NCBI GenBank assembly: GCA_018652335.1
Contig: JABICI010000001.1
Span: 1-39,250 of the forward strand
Direction: 5' to 3'
Source: Flavobacteriales bacterium
Lineage (GTDB): Bacteria; Bacteroidota; Bacteroidia; Flavobacteriales; BACL11
Length of the DNA: 39,250 bases
Shown: piece after piece, positions 8,045 to 15,781 of the stretch
Numbering within the stretch: the stretch's first letter is position 1
Layout: the number at the start of each line of letters is the position of its first letter
Program-made: the position numbers and the translations under genes
Notes under the pieces: model-generated
Databases searched by the model: none
What the model was told of the DNA's origin: nothing
Seen by the model: only the letters and a program-made list of their open reading frames with translations

Positions 8045-8949
8045 TGAGCTCATATAATTTAACCCATTTGAAAGAACTTGAATCCGAAGCTATTTTTATA
8101 TTACGTGAAGTTGCGGCTCAGTTTGAAAAACCTGTTATGCTCTTTTCTGGAGGCAAGGATTCAATTATAATGTTTCATCTTGCTAGAAAAGCTTTCTATC
8201 CTGGAAAAATACCATTTCCTTTAATGCATGTAGATACTGGACATAACTTTCCTGAAACTATTACATTTCGAGATAGATTAATAAAAAAAACTGGTGAAAC
8301 ACTTATAATAAAGTACGTTCAAGATTCTATTGACAAAGGAAATGCTGTTGAAGAAACGGGAGCAAATCCATCAAGAAATGGTTTGCAAACTGTGACACTT
8401 TTAGAAGGATTAGAAGACGGAAAATATGATTGTGCAATGGGAGGCGCAAGAAGAGATGAAGAAAAGGCAAGAGCTAAAGAGAGATTCTTTTCACATAGAG
8501 ATGAATTTGGACAATGGAACCCTAAAAATCAAAGACCCGAACTATGGAATCTATTTAATGGAAGAAAAAATATTGGTGAACATTTTAGAGTATTTCCTAT
8601 TTCTAATTGGACAGAAATGGATGTATGGCAATACATAATGTATGAAAAAATTAATTTGCCATCTTTATACTTTGCGCATCAAAGAGAAGTTGTAAATAGA
8701 GACGGTGTGCTGCTTGCAAAATGTGAACATATTTCTTTAAAAGCTGGTGAGCTGTGGAAAAAAATGAGAGTTAGATGTAGAACTATTGGAGATATGACTT
8801 GTACAGGTGTTGCAGAATCTGACGCTGATAATATAGAAGCCATTATTAAAGAGGTTGCCACAACAAGGATTACTGAGAGAGGAGGAAGAGCTGATGATAA
8901 GAGATCAGAAGCCGCAATGGAGGACAGAAAAAAAGAAGGTTACTTTTAA
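8044..8949 (+). CDS. cysD: Sulfate adenylyltransferase subunit 2 (ATP sulfurylase small subunit)
   Basis: A 301-residue PP-loop ATP pyrophosphatase that forms APS from ATP and sulfate together with the CysN GTPase. The PP-loop SGGKDS is at about residues 35-40, followed by the CysD-specific HVDTGHNFPET segment; GGARRDEEKARAKER and the C-terminal RGGRADDKRSEAAMEDRKKEGYF are family hallmarks. The length equals that of E. coli CysD (302). It is translationally coupled to cysC (one shared base) and followed by cysN after 8 bases. High sequence conservation leaves little doubt. Confidence 0.97.
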   Translation: MSSYNLTHLKELESEAIFILREVAAQFEKPVMLFSGGKDSIIMFHLARKAFYPGKIPFPLMHVDTGHNFPETITFRDRLIKKTGETLIIKYVQDSIDKGNAVEETGANPSRNGLQTVTLLEGLEDGKYDCAMGGARRDEEKARAKERFFSHRDEFGQWNPKNQRPELWNLFNGRKNIGEHFRVFPISNWTEMDVWQYIMYEKINLPSLYFAHQREVVNRDGVLLAKCEHISLKAGELWKKMRVRCRTIGDMTCTGVAESDADNIEAIIKEVATTRITERGGRADDKRSEAAMEDRKKEGYF

Positions 8950-8957
8950 TAAAAAAT

Positions 8958-10226
8958 ATGAGCAATATTAAAGGATATTTAGATATGGAATTACTCCGTT
9001 TCACCACTGCAGGAAGTGTTGATGACGGGAAAAGTACGTTAATTGGAAGACTACTTTATGATAGTAAAGCAATCTTTGATGACCAAATCAACTTACTTAA
9101 AGAAACAAGTAAGCAAAGAGGAGAAGAAGGTCTTAATTTAGCGCTTTTAACAGATGGATTAAGATCTGAAAGAGAACAAGGTATAACAATAGATGTTGCA
9201 TATAGATACTTTGCTACACCAAAAAGAAAATTTATCATTGCTGACACACCAGGTCACATTCAATACACTAGAAATATGGTTACTGGAGCCTCTACAGCGA
9301 ATCTAGCTTTGTTATTGATAGATGCTAGGCATGGTGTAGTCGAACAGACAAAAAGACATGCATTTATTGCTTCATTACTACAAATCCCTCACATTGTAGT
9401 TTGTATAAATAAAATGGATCTTGTAGATTATAGTAATGAGAGATTTGAAAAAATTATAGCAGATTTTGAAGAGTTTGCATCTAAATTAGAAATAAAAGAT
9501 GTGAGATTTACGCCAATCTCTGCACTTAATGGAGATAATGTTGTTAAAAGATCATTAAATATGCAATGGTATGATGGATCAACTTTAATGCATCTTCTTG
9601 AAAATATTCATATTGGCTCAGATCATAATCATATTGATTGTAGATTTCCTGTTCAGTATGTAGTTAGACCACAATCTAAAGAATTTCCTGATTACCGAGG
9701 TTATGCAGGTAGAATTGAAGGTGGGATTTTTAAGCCTGGTGATAAAGTTACGGTATTGCCTTCAGGATTTACATCTTATATAAAATCTATTGACACTTTT
9801 AATCAAAGAGTTAAAGAAGCGTTTTCCCCTATGTCTGTTTGCATTACACTTAAAGATGATATAGATGTCAGTAGAGGTGATATGCTTGTAAAAGCAGATA
9901 ACAAACCAATGATTAATCAAGATGTTGATCTTATGATTTGCTGGATGAATGAAAAAAATATGCTTCTAAAAGGAAAGTACACTATTAGACACACTAGTCA
10001 AACAGCAAGATGTATAATTAAAGAAGTGAAATATAAATTAGACATCAATTCATTACACAGATTAAAAGACGATAAAGTAATTGGACTAAATGATATAGGA
10101 AGAATAAGCTTACGAGTAACCAAGCCTTTGTTTATTGATAGCTACAGAAGAAACCGAAATACTGGAAGTATAATTTTAATAGATGAAGCTACAAACGAAA
10201 CAGTTGCAGCTGGAATGATAATTTAA
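8958..10226 (+). CDS. cysN: Sulfate adenylyltransferase subunit 1 (GTPase)
   Basis: A 422-residue EF-Tu-like GTPase that couples GTP hydrolysis to APS synthesis by CysD. G1 is GSVDDGKS at 19-26, the switch II/G3 motif DTPGHIQYTRNM and the G4 motif NKMDL follow, then two beta-barrel domains. There is no C-terminal APS-kinase domain (as in NodQ/CysNC fusions), which agrees with a separate cysC upstream. It is somewhat shorter than E. coli CysN (475) and similar to other Bacteroidota CysN proteins. It is the last gene of the operon, with a weak hairpin and T-tract immediately after the stop. Confidence 0.96.
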   Translation: MSNIKGYLDMELLRFTTAGSVDDGKSTLIGRLLYDSKAIFDDQINLLKETSKQRGEEGLNLALLTDGLRSEREQGITIDVAYRYFATPKRKFIIADTPGHIQYTRNMVTGASTANLALLLIDARHGVVEQTKRHAFIASLLQIPHIVVCINKMDLVDYSNERFEKIIADFEEFASKLEIKDVRFTPISALNGDNVVKRSLNMQWYDGSTLMHLLENIHIGSDHNHIDCRFPVQYVVRPQSKEFPDYRGYAGRIEGGIFKPGDKVTVLPSGFTSYIKSIDTFNQRVKEAFSPMSVCITLKDDIDVSRGDMLVKADNKPMINQDVDLMICWMNEKNMLLKGKYTIRHTSQTARCIIKEVKYKLDINSLHRLKDDKVIGLNDIGRISLRVTKPLFIDSYRRNRNTGSIILIDEATNETVAAGMII

Positions 10227-10251
10227 TAGAAGACTATTTTTTATTTTTTTC
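10225..10251 (+). terminator. Weak intrinsic terminator after cysN
   Basis: A short stem AATAG/CTATT (10225-10229 with 10234-10238, loop AAGA) is followed directly by a run of twelve bases with only one non-T. The stem has just five pairs, so strength is uncertain. It overlaps the end of the convergent MFS gene. Confidence 0.4.
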
Positions 10252-11458
10252 TTGATTCGTAATCTAAAATTAAAAAATAATACATCAATATTCCTAATGA
10301 GTAAAGAATTGCTGTAATGTAAAAAATATATGCATATTTTAAACCGAAAGACTTTAAATATCCAAATATTTGAGAACTAAAAAACCAACTACCACTCCAA
10401 ATTGCCGCCATTACTGCACTTAACATTTCCTGATTTTTTTCTCCGACGTAATTCATTGTAAGCTCTGAAGTCATAGGTGCAGCCATATTCATTAGAGGAG
10501 TTCTAATCCAGTAACATACTACAGCAACTGGTAAAGCCCATATATAATTATTATAAAATTCTGTAGTTGCTAATGCCACCAGTGCTAATACAGCTGCTAT
10601 TTGTGTAAAAGTAATACCTCTTTTAAAGCCAAGTTTTTTTTTAACATCAGGAACTAGTAAAGCAAGTATAGCAACAAATATACTAGCTATACCGCCAATC
10701 ACAGCAAAATCTGCTGAGTCAATATGGAAATTATGAAAGAAAAATAAATTAATAAAGGGAATTGTAAGTCCCGCTCCTATTGCGATAACCAGCGTTGGAA
10801 TAATTGCTCTTAATAGTAAGTTCCAATCGTATGAACTCCAATGAAAACTATCTTTATTGCGTACTACTAAATCAACTTTTATTTTCGTTAAGAAATAAAC
10901 ACCTAAGAAACTTACTAGTGTAATCCAAAATAATACTCTACCCTCGTTAAAATCTTCTGTAAATTTGCCAGAAAAATAAATAACAAGTCCACTTATTATC
11001 ATTCCGAAACTGTGTGTTGCATAATTTAATGAAATAGCATGTGATTGTTTATGTTCTTCTGTATTACGCATAATATATGGCAAAGAACTTACCTGAAAAA
11101 ATGTAAAGAAAACTCCCCAAAGAATAAACAATAGAGGTAAATACTGATCCAAATCAAGCTTTACAGCATAAAGCAGTATGATTGCAATAACTGGAACACC
11201 GATACTTCCAGAAAGAAAGAATGGCTTTAGTTTTTTACCCTTAATATATCTTCCTAGAGGAAAGGCTAATAACATAACAGCTAAGAATCTATATGAAATA
11301 AAATTAGCAATCTCATAATCTTTATAACCTCTTTTCGCAAGATAGATATTTAAAATCAAAAAAAAAGAAGCTCCAACTAATTGAATGAAAAACCCTGCTT
11401 TGATCATTAACAAAATATTCTCTTCTAGTTGCAAGTATTTATTAAAAATCTTTTTCAA
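10241..11458 (-). CDS. MFS-type transporter
   Basis: A polytopic protein of up to 405 residues with about twelve hydrophobic helices, the layout of a major facilitator superfamily member. The loop after helix 2 (PLGRYIKGKKLKPFF) resembles the MFS motif A region. The longest frame starts with TTG at 11458-11456; an ATG at codon 18 (11407) is an alternative that still keeps the first helix. The substrate cannot be told. It is the last gene of the serS-TPR-DUF4286-MFS run, 9 bases after the DUF4286 gene, and converges on cysN, so a link to sulfate metabolism is not implied. Confidence 0.8.
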   Translation of the reverse strand: MKKIFNKYLQLEENILLMIKAGFFIQLVGASFFLILNIYLAKRGYKDYEIANFISYRFLAVMLLAFPLGRYIKGKKLKPFFLSGSIGVPVIAIILLYAVKLDLDQYLPLLFILWGVFFTFFQVSSLPYIMRNTEEHKQSHAISLNYATHSFGMIISGLVIYFSGKFTEDFNEGRVLFWITLVSFLGVYFLTKIKVDLVVRNKDSFHWSSYDWNLLLRAIIPTLVIAIGAGLTIPFINLFFFHNFHIDSADFAVIGGIASIFVAILALLVPDVKKKLGFKRGITFTQIAAVLALVALATTEFYNNYIWALPVAVVCYWIRTPLMNMAAPMTSELTMNYVGEKNQEMLSAVMAAIWSGSWFFSSQIFGYLKSFGLKYAYIFYITAILYSLGILMYYFLILDYESRKK

Positions 11459-11467
11459 TGTTAGAGT

Positions 11468-11782
11468 CTAAATATTAAATTCATCAATTTCTTCTAGAAT
11501 TGTTCTAAAAGATTCTACATGTTTTCCATATTTAGATCTATGCTTTTCTTGAAATTTAATCGAAAAATTGACTTGATATCTATGAAGATCTGACATACTA
11601 TTACAATAATATGCAATTGCAATGGTAGTGTTAGTATCAGCTTGTGTAATAACTTTATTAATCTGCACTTTTACAAAACATCCACATTGCATTAGCTCAG
11701 GAATATGCTCAGACTTCATCCACTGCAACCAATCAATTAAAATATCTTTATCAACACTGCAAGTAACGTTATAAATTATCAT
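11468..11782 (-). CDS. DUF4286 family protein
   Basis: A 104-residue protein beginning MIIYNVTCSVD. The ATG at 11782-11780 is preferred over an upstream start at 11833, because the extra residues overlap the end of the TPR gene and the family starts with MIYN-like residues. The WLQWMKSEHIPELM and CFVKVQIN stretches and the C-terminal YGKHVESFRTIL are characteristic of the Bacteroidota-wide DUF4286 family, whose function is not known and which has a ferredoxin-like/dimeric alpha-beta-barrel look. It lies 7 bases after the TPR gene. Confidence 0.8.
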   Translation of the reverse strand: MIIYNVTCSVDKDILIDWLQWMKSEHIPELMQCGCFVKVQINKVITQADTNTTIAIAYYCNSMSDLHRYQVNFSIKFQEKHRSKYGKHVESFRTILEEIDEFNI

Positions 11783-11789
11783 TTTAAAA

Positions 11790-13574
11790 TTATTTAGTAA
11801 GTTCTCTAATTCTTCTTCTAGATTCTGCAACAAAGATACTACTATTATAGTCTTCTAAAATCTTATTGTATAGCCGCAAAGCTAAAGCATCATCACTTAA
11901 TAAATCATCATATATTTTTGCGCTTTTGAATAATGCGTCATCAGCAAGTATATCTGAAGACCATTCATCACCAATTTTCTCATAACAATTTAGCGCATTC
12001 TCAGGCTGATTAAGCTTAATATAAATATCAGCTTTTCTCATATATATTTCATCAGTTAAAGAATGACCTGGAAATATATTGAGAACTGAATCATATTTAA
12101 AAATAGCTAAATCATATTTCTGCTGGTATTTCAATAAATCTGCTCTAGCAAATGTTTGCATCGAGATCTCTGTTGTATCTAAATTAAAGTTGTCAGTAAT
12201 TAGAAGTGATAATTCCATAGCATTATTAGCAATTAACTTAGATGTAGATGCTTTTAGAGTTTCTAACTGAGCCTGTGCCCATCTAAAATCACCTTGAAAA
12301 TAAGAAATTTTTGCTCTTCGTAATTTTGCTTCATGCCCTATAGGATCCTCTTTAAAGTCCTTCTCTACTTGAGAATAATACAACATGGATTCCCAGATAT
12401 TTCCCTTTAATAATAAAATGTCAGCGTACTCCATTTTACATTCTGCTAAGTCAACACTATTTATGCCTTTAATTAGCATTGCTATATTTAACAAACTATC
12501 AGCTATGTCTAAATCATATTCATAAAATGCTTTAAAATGAGCATAGTTTGTAAACAAAACAACAGTTTCTTTATTAGCGCCAAGTTCATAGATTATATTT
12601 TCATACTGTATATTAATTGCATGATAGTCATTGGTGCTGAATGAACTTTTTTTAGTTAAAGCATATAATCGATTTATATTAGAGTCTATAAATAAAAAAT
12701 TATTTTTTCCTTTAGAAATAATATAATTATATGCCTCAATTGCCAAACTAAATTCCTCTTTATCTAAAAATGTTGACGCTAAATTATAAACCATCTCCCC
12801 GTTTAATTTTGTGCGTTTATCAACTGCTTTAGCTTGAATTAATGCCATCTTATATTCATTATTTTGCATAAAAAGCCAAATCAATATCTCAGTGAAGTCA
12901 GTTCTATTTTTCTCATCCCTAACTTTTATAAGTAATAACTTTTTAATTAGCTCATAATTTTTATTACTCCAAATTCCATTATTATCTACAAATTTTTGGA
13001 TCTTAGATGTTATAACTTGTGATTGTTCAGAGTTCTTCTCCATTACCAATAAATACTCTTCCAACATTAGTTCAACTTCTCCATTTTTAGAATATATACT
13101 TGCCTTTTGCATTCCAAAAGTATTATTTGGATTTATTTTTTCTGCTAACCTATATATTTCAAGAGCTTCATTATAAAATTCATACCTAGCAAAAAAACTC
13201 GCTGATGAAATAGCTTGCGATCTAACTCCGTTAATCTTATTAATTAATTTAGAATATAAAAAATTTGATCTCTTGCTGTTTCCAGATTTTTTCAAAGCGA
13301 TTATTTGAGCAATTTTATATTGCAAATTTCTTGAATTACTCTTTGAAAAACTTTTTGCAATAGCATTTGCATCTTTATAGAGCTCCAATTCTAATAAGGA
13401 ATTATAGTAGGGTGTAAAATAAGATCCTGAGTAACGAACTGAAGTTAATTCTTTATAAATTTCAATTGCACTTTGATATTCTCCATCAACATAATATCTG
13501 TAAGCTTTTTGTTGATCAGATTGTTGCGCAAATAATGAATAAGATGTTAAAAACAATAAAAATAGAAAACGCAT
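11790..13574 (-). CDS. Secreted tetratricopeptide-repeat protein
   Basis: A 594-residue protein with an N-terminal signal peptide (MRFLFLLFLTSYSLFAQQ, cleavage likely after SLFA) followed by TPR-like helical repeats over nearly the entire length; clear ones are near residues 25-60 (AYRYYVDGEYQSAIEIY), 140-160 and 485-580 (YDLAIFKYDSVLNIFPGHSL, then PENALNCYEKIG). Such proteins usually act as periplasmic scaffolds. The gene directly abuts serS (no gap), an arrangement that suggests cotranscription from the serS promoter. No specific function can be given. Confidence 0.85.
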   Translation of the reverse strand: MRFLFLLFLTSYSLFAQQSDQQKAYRYYVDGEYQSAIEIYKELTSVRYSGSYFTPYYNSLLELELYKDANAIAKSFSKSNSRNLQYKIAQIIALKKSGNSKRSNFLYSKLINKINGVRSQAISSASFFARYEFYNEALEIYRLAEKINPNNTFGMQKASIYSKNGEVELMLEEYLLVMEKNSEQSQVITSKIQKFVDNNGIWSNKNYELIKKLLLIKVRDEKNRTDFTEILIWLFMQNNEYKMALIQAKAVDKRTKLNGEMVYNLASTFLDKEEFSLAIEAYNYIISKGKNNFLFIDSNINRLYALTKKSSFSTNDYHAINIQYENIIYELGANKETVVLFTNYAHFKAFYEYDLDIADSLLNIAMLIKGINSVDLAECKMEYADILLLKGNIWESMLYYSQVEKDFKEDPIGHEAKLRRAKISYFQGDFRWAQAQLETLKASTSKLIANNAMELSLLITDNFNLDTTEISMQTFARADLLKYQQKYDLAIFKYDSVLNIFPGHSLTDEIYMRKADIYIKLNQPENALNCYEKIGDEWSSDILADDALFKSAKIYDDLLSDDALALRLYNKILEDYNSSIFVAESRRRIRELTK

Positions 13575-14840
13575 TTATTTAATTATATCAAATCCTGTGT
13601 AAGCCTGCAGTGCTTTAGGTATTATTATACTGTCAGGTGTTTGATTATTCTCGATAAGGGCTGCATAAATTCTAGGTAAAGCAAGTGCACTTCCATTTAA
13701 GGTGTGACAAAATTGATTTTTACCATTACTATCTTTATATCGCAATTTTAATCTATTTGATTGATAATCTTCAAAATTTGAAACAGAACTCACTTCTAAC
13801 CATTTTTTTTGTCCAGCTGAATACACTTCAAAATCAAAAGTAAGTGCAGAAGTAAATGACAAATCGCCTCCACACAATTTTAAAATTCTGTAGGGTAATT
13901 CAAGTTCATCTAATATTGAAGAAACATGCTCAACCATTTCATTTAAAATGTCATAGGAATTTTCAGGACGTTCGATTTGAACAATCTCTACCTTATCAAA
14001 TTGATGCAATCTATTTAAACCACGAACATCCTTACCATATGAACCAGCTTCACGTCTAAAGCAAGGAGTATATGCTGTACATTTGACAGGAAACTCATTT
14101 ACAATAATATCCCTGAAAAAATTTGTTACAGGAACCTCTGCCGTAGGAATTAAATATAAATTATCTTCATTAACATGATACATCTGCCCTTCCTTATCAG
14201 GCAATGAACCGGTACCAAATCCAGATGCTTCATTAACAAGAAGAGGAGGTAAGTATTCTAAATATCCGGCATTAATATTTTTATCAAGAAAATAAGATAT
14301 CAGTGCTCTCTGAAGCTTTGCTCCTTTGTTTGTGTAAACAGGAAATCCTGATCCTGTTATTTTATTACCTAAACCGAAATCTATTAACCCATATCTTTCC
14401 GTCAAGTCCCAATGAGGTTTTGCTCCATCATATAGCGCAGGAGCCTCTCCTTGCTGTTTTAAAACAAGATTGTCTGAATCTGATTTTCCAGCAGGAACAG
14501 ATGGGTGAGGAATATTAGGAATTTGAACAAGAAGATCTTTAATCTCTCTTTCTAATTTATTCTGCTTATTTAGAAAAATTTTAGATTCATCTTTAATAAT
14601 GATAGATTCTTTTTTAAGAGATGTAACTTTATTAGTATCACCTGTTTTATACAGCTTACCTATTTGGCTAGATAAATTATTAGATTTATTGAGTAACTCA
14701 TCACACTTTATTTGAGCTTCTTTTCTTTGATCATCTAAGTCAATTAACAAGTTGAAGATGTTATTAGCATCAAAGTTTTTAATTTTTAACAACTTGATAT
14801 ACTCCGCTTTATTTTCTCTAATTTTTCTAGTTTGTAACAT
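13575..14840 (-). CDS. serS: Seryl-tRNA synthetase
   Basis: A 421-residue class II aminoacyl-tRNA synthetase that charges tRNA-Ser. The N-terminal 110 residues form the tRNA-binding coiled coil (charged, with the RKIRENKAEYIK start typical of SerS). Motif 2 is visible as FRREAGSYGKDVRGLNRLHQFDKVE around 260-285, and motif 3 near 385-400 reads ALPRIYAALIENNQ, where most SerS have an AxGRxxxAxLEN form, so the conserved Arg is kept. The length is as usual (about 425). It has its own probable promoter just after the rpmA terminator. Confidence 0.97.
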   Translation of the reverse strand: MLQTRKIRENKAEYIKLLKIKNFDANNIFNLLIDLDDQRKEAQIKCDELLNKSNNLSSQIGKLYKTGDTNKVTSLKKESIIIKDESKIFLNKQNKLEREIKDLLVQIPNIPHPSVPAGKSDSDNLVLKQQGEAPALYDGAKPHWDLTERYGLIDFGLGNKITGSGFPVYTNKGAKLQRALISYFLDKNINAGYLEYLPPLLVNEASGFGTGSLPDKEGQMYHVNEDNLYLIPTAEVPVTNFFRDIIVNEFPVKCTAYTPCFRREAGSYGKDVRGLNRLHQFDKVEIVQIERPENSYDILNEMVEHVSSILDELELPYRILKLCGGDLSFTSALTFDFEVYSAGQKKWLEVSSVSNFEDYQSNRLKLRYKDSNGKNQFCHTLNGSALALPRIYAALIENNQTPDSIIIPKALQAYTGFDIIK

Positions 14841-14865
14841 TATATACTTTTAATTAAAAGCTAAA

Positions 14866-14898
14866 CAAATATAAATAAAAAAACTCTTGAAAAATCAA
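14866..14898 (-). promoter_or_regulatory. Promoter for serS
   Basis: On the minus strand TTG (14898-14896), a 22-base spacer and TATATTTG (14873-14866) fit the Bacteroidota consensus TTG-N17-23-TAnnTTTG. It lies 25 bases before the serS ATG. The TTG falls inside the stem of the upstream terminator hairpin. Confidence 0.6.
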
Positions 14899-14906
14899 GA
14901 GCTTTT
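14877..14906 (-). terminator. Intrinsic terminator after rplU-rpmA
   Basis: The minus-strand RNA forms a perfect seven-pair stem CTCTTGA/TCAAGAG (14901-14895 with 14890-14884) with a TTTT loop, followed by a T-run. The plus strand also has a T-run after the stem, but there is no plus-strand gene here to terminate. Confidence 0.85.
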
Positions 14907-14934
14907 TGTGAAAATTATAAATTCTTCTTCCGTC

Positions 14935-15186
14935 TTAGTTAATTACTGATACGATTGATTTATTGTTTTTCTTTTTAGTAAATTTAACTACACCATCAGT
15001 TAAAGCAAATAAAGTATGATCTTTACCGATACCAACGTTTTCTCCAGGATTATGAACAGTTCCACGCTGTCTTACAATAATATTGCCTGCAGTTAAATTT
15101 TGTCCACCAAAAATTTTAACCCCTAAGCGTTTACTTTTAGAATCTCTACCATTTTTAGAACTCCCTGCTCCTTTTTTATGTGCCAT
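14935..15186 (-). CDS. rpmA: 50S ribosomal protein L27
   Basis: An 83-residue L27 (bL27) of the large subunit, whose N-terminal tail reaches the peptidyl-transferase centre. It starts [20 protein letters not shown] and contains the conserved [17 protein letters not shown] and GKDHTLFAL segments. The mature-type N terminus (MAHKK) means no leader that needs cleavage, unlike Firmicutes L27. It lies 33 bases after rplU, the standard order. Confidence 0.98.
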   Translation of the reverse strand: MAHKKGAGSSKNGRDSKSKRLGVKIFGGQNLTAGNIIVRQRGTVHNPGENVGIGKDHTLFALTDGVVKFTKKKNNKSIVSVIN

Positions 15187-15219
15187 TTTATAAAGTTTTT
15201 AAAATTCTTACTGTTTAAT

Positions 15220-15630
15220 TTAGTCTTTTTTTGAAGCAACTTTCTTTGCAGGCGCTTTCTTAACTGCGGTTACTTTCTTTGTTGTTTCTTTAGCTATTAC
15301 TTTTTTTGATGTAGCTGATTTCTCGTCAATTTTAAGGATTTCTAATTTAGTCAAGTACTGTCTGTGACCATTTTTTACTTTATATCCTTTTCTTCTTTTC
15401 TTTTTGAAAACTATTACCTTGTCTCCTTTTAAATGCTCAATTACTTTTGCAGTTATTTGAGCTCCTTTTATAACTGGGGCGCCAACATTTACTTTACCAG
15501 AATCATCAGTCAATAGAACTTTATCAAAATTTATTTTTGAACCTTCTGCTGCTTCTAACCTGTGTACAAATATATGCTGATCTTTTTCAACTTTAAATTG
15601 TTGCCCTGCTATGTCAACTATTGCGTACAT
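15220..15630 (-). CDS. rplU: 50S ribosomal protein L21 with basic C-terminal tail
   Basis: A 136-residue bL21. The first 100 residues are standard (MYAIVDIAGQQFKVEKDQHI at the start, and KKRRKGYKVKNGHRQYLT near 78-95). The last 35 residues form a low-complexity Lys/Ala/Thr tail with PAKK- and KKV-type repeats, longer than E. coli L21 (103 residues). Such tails are common in Bacteroidota L21 (general knowledge) and probably bind RNA. It is the first gene of rplU-rpmA, with a clear promoter 25 bases upstream. Confidence 0.97.
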   Translation of the reverse strand: MYAIVDIAGQQFKVEKDQHIFVHRLEAAEGSKINFDKVLLTDDSGKVNVGAPVIKGAQITAKVIEHLKGDKVIVFKKKRRKGYKVKNGHRQYLTKLEILKIDEKSATSKKVIAKETTKKVTAVKKAPAKKVASKKD

Positions 15631-15655
15631 TATTATTATTTTTAAAAATGGTTTG

Positions 15656-15686
15656 CAAAAGTAAACAATATGATAGAAAAAGCAAA
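15656..15686 (-). promoter_or_regulatory. Promoter for rplU-rpmA
   Basis: The minus strand reads TTTG (15686-15683), a 19-base spacer, then TACTTTTG (15663-15656). This is a complete match to the Bacteroidota TTTG/TAnnTTTG promoter. The leader to the rplU ATG is short (about 20 bases or less), so no long autoregulatory leader is present. Confidence 0.8.
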
Positions 15687-15754
15687 CTAATCTAACTCTT
15701 TTTTACTTATAAAAGGAATTCAAAAAAAATTCAGCTACTTATTCTTAAAAACTT

Positions 15755-15762
15755 TAAATTTG
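15755..15762 (+). promoter_or_regulatory. Candidate -7 box for the M43 protease gene
   Basis: TAAATTTG matches TAnnTTTG and ends 19 bases before the ATG at 15782. A matching -33 TTG is not seen at the right distance. Confidence 0.45.
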
Positions 15763-15781
15763 CAAAACAGAAAATAAAAAA

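Noticed and set aside
11783-11833. Upstream start for the DUF4286 gene
   Set aside because: It reads in another frame through the end of the TPR gene; the family begins at the MIIYN start at 11782.
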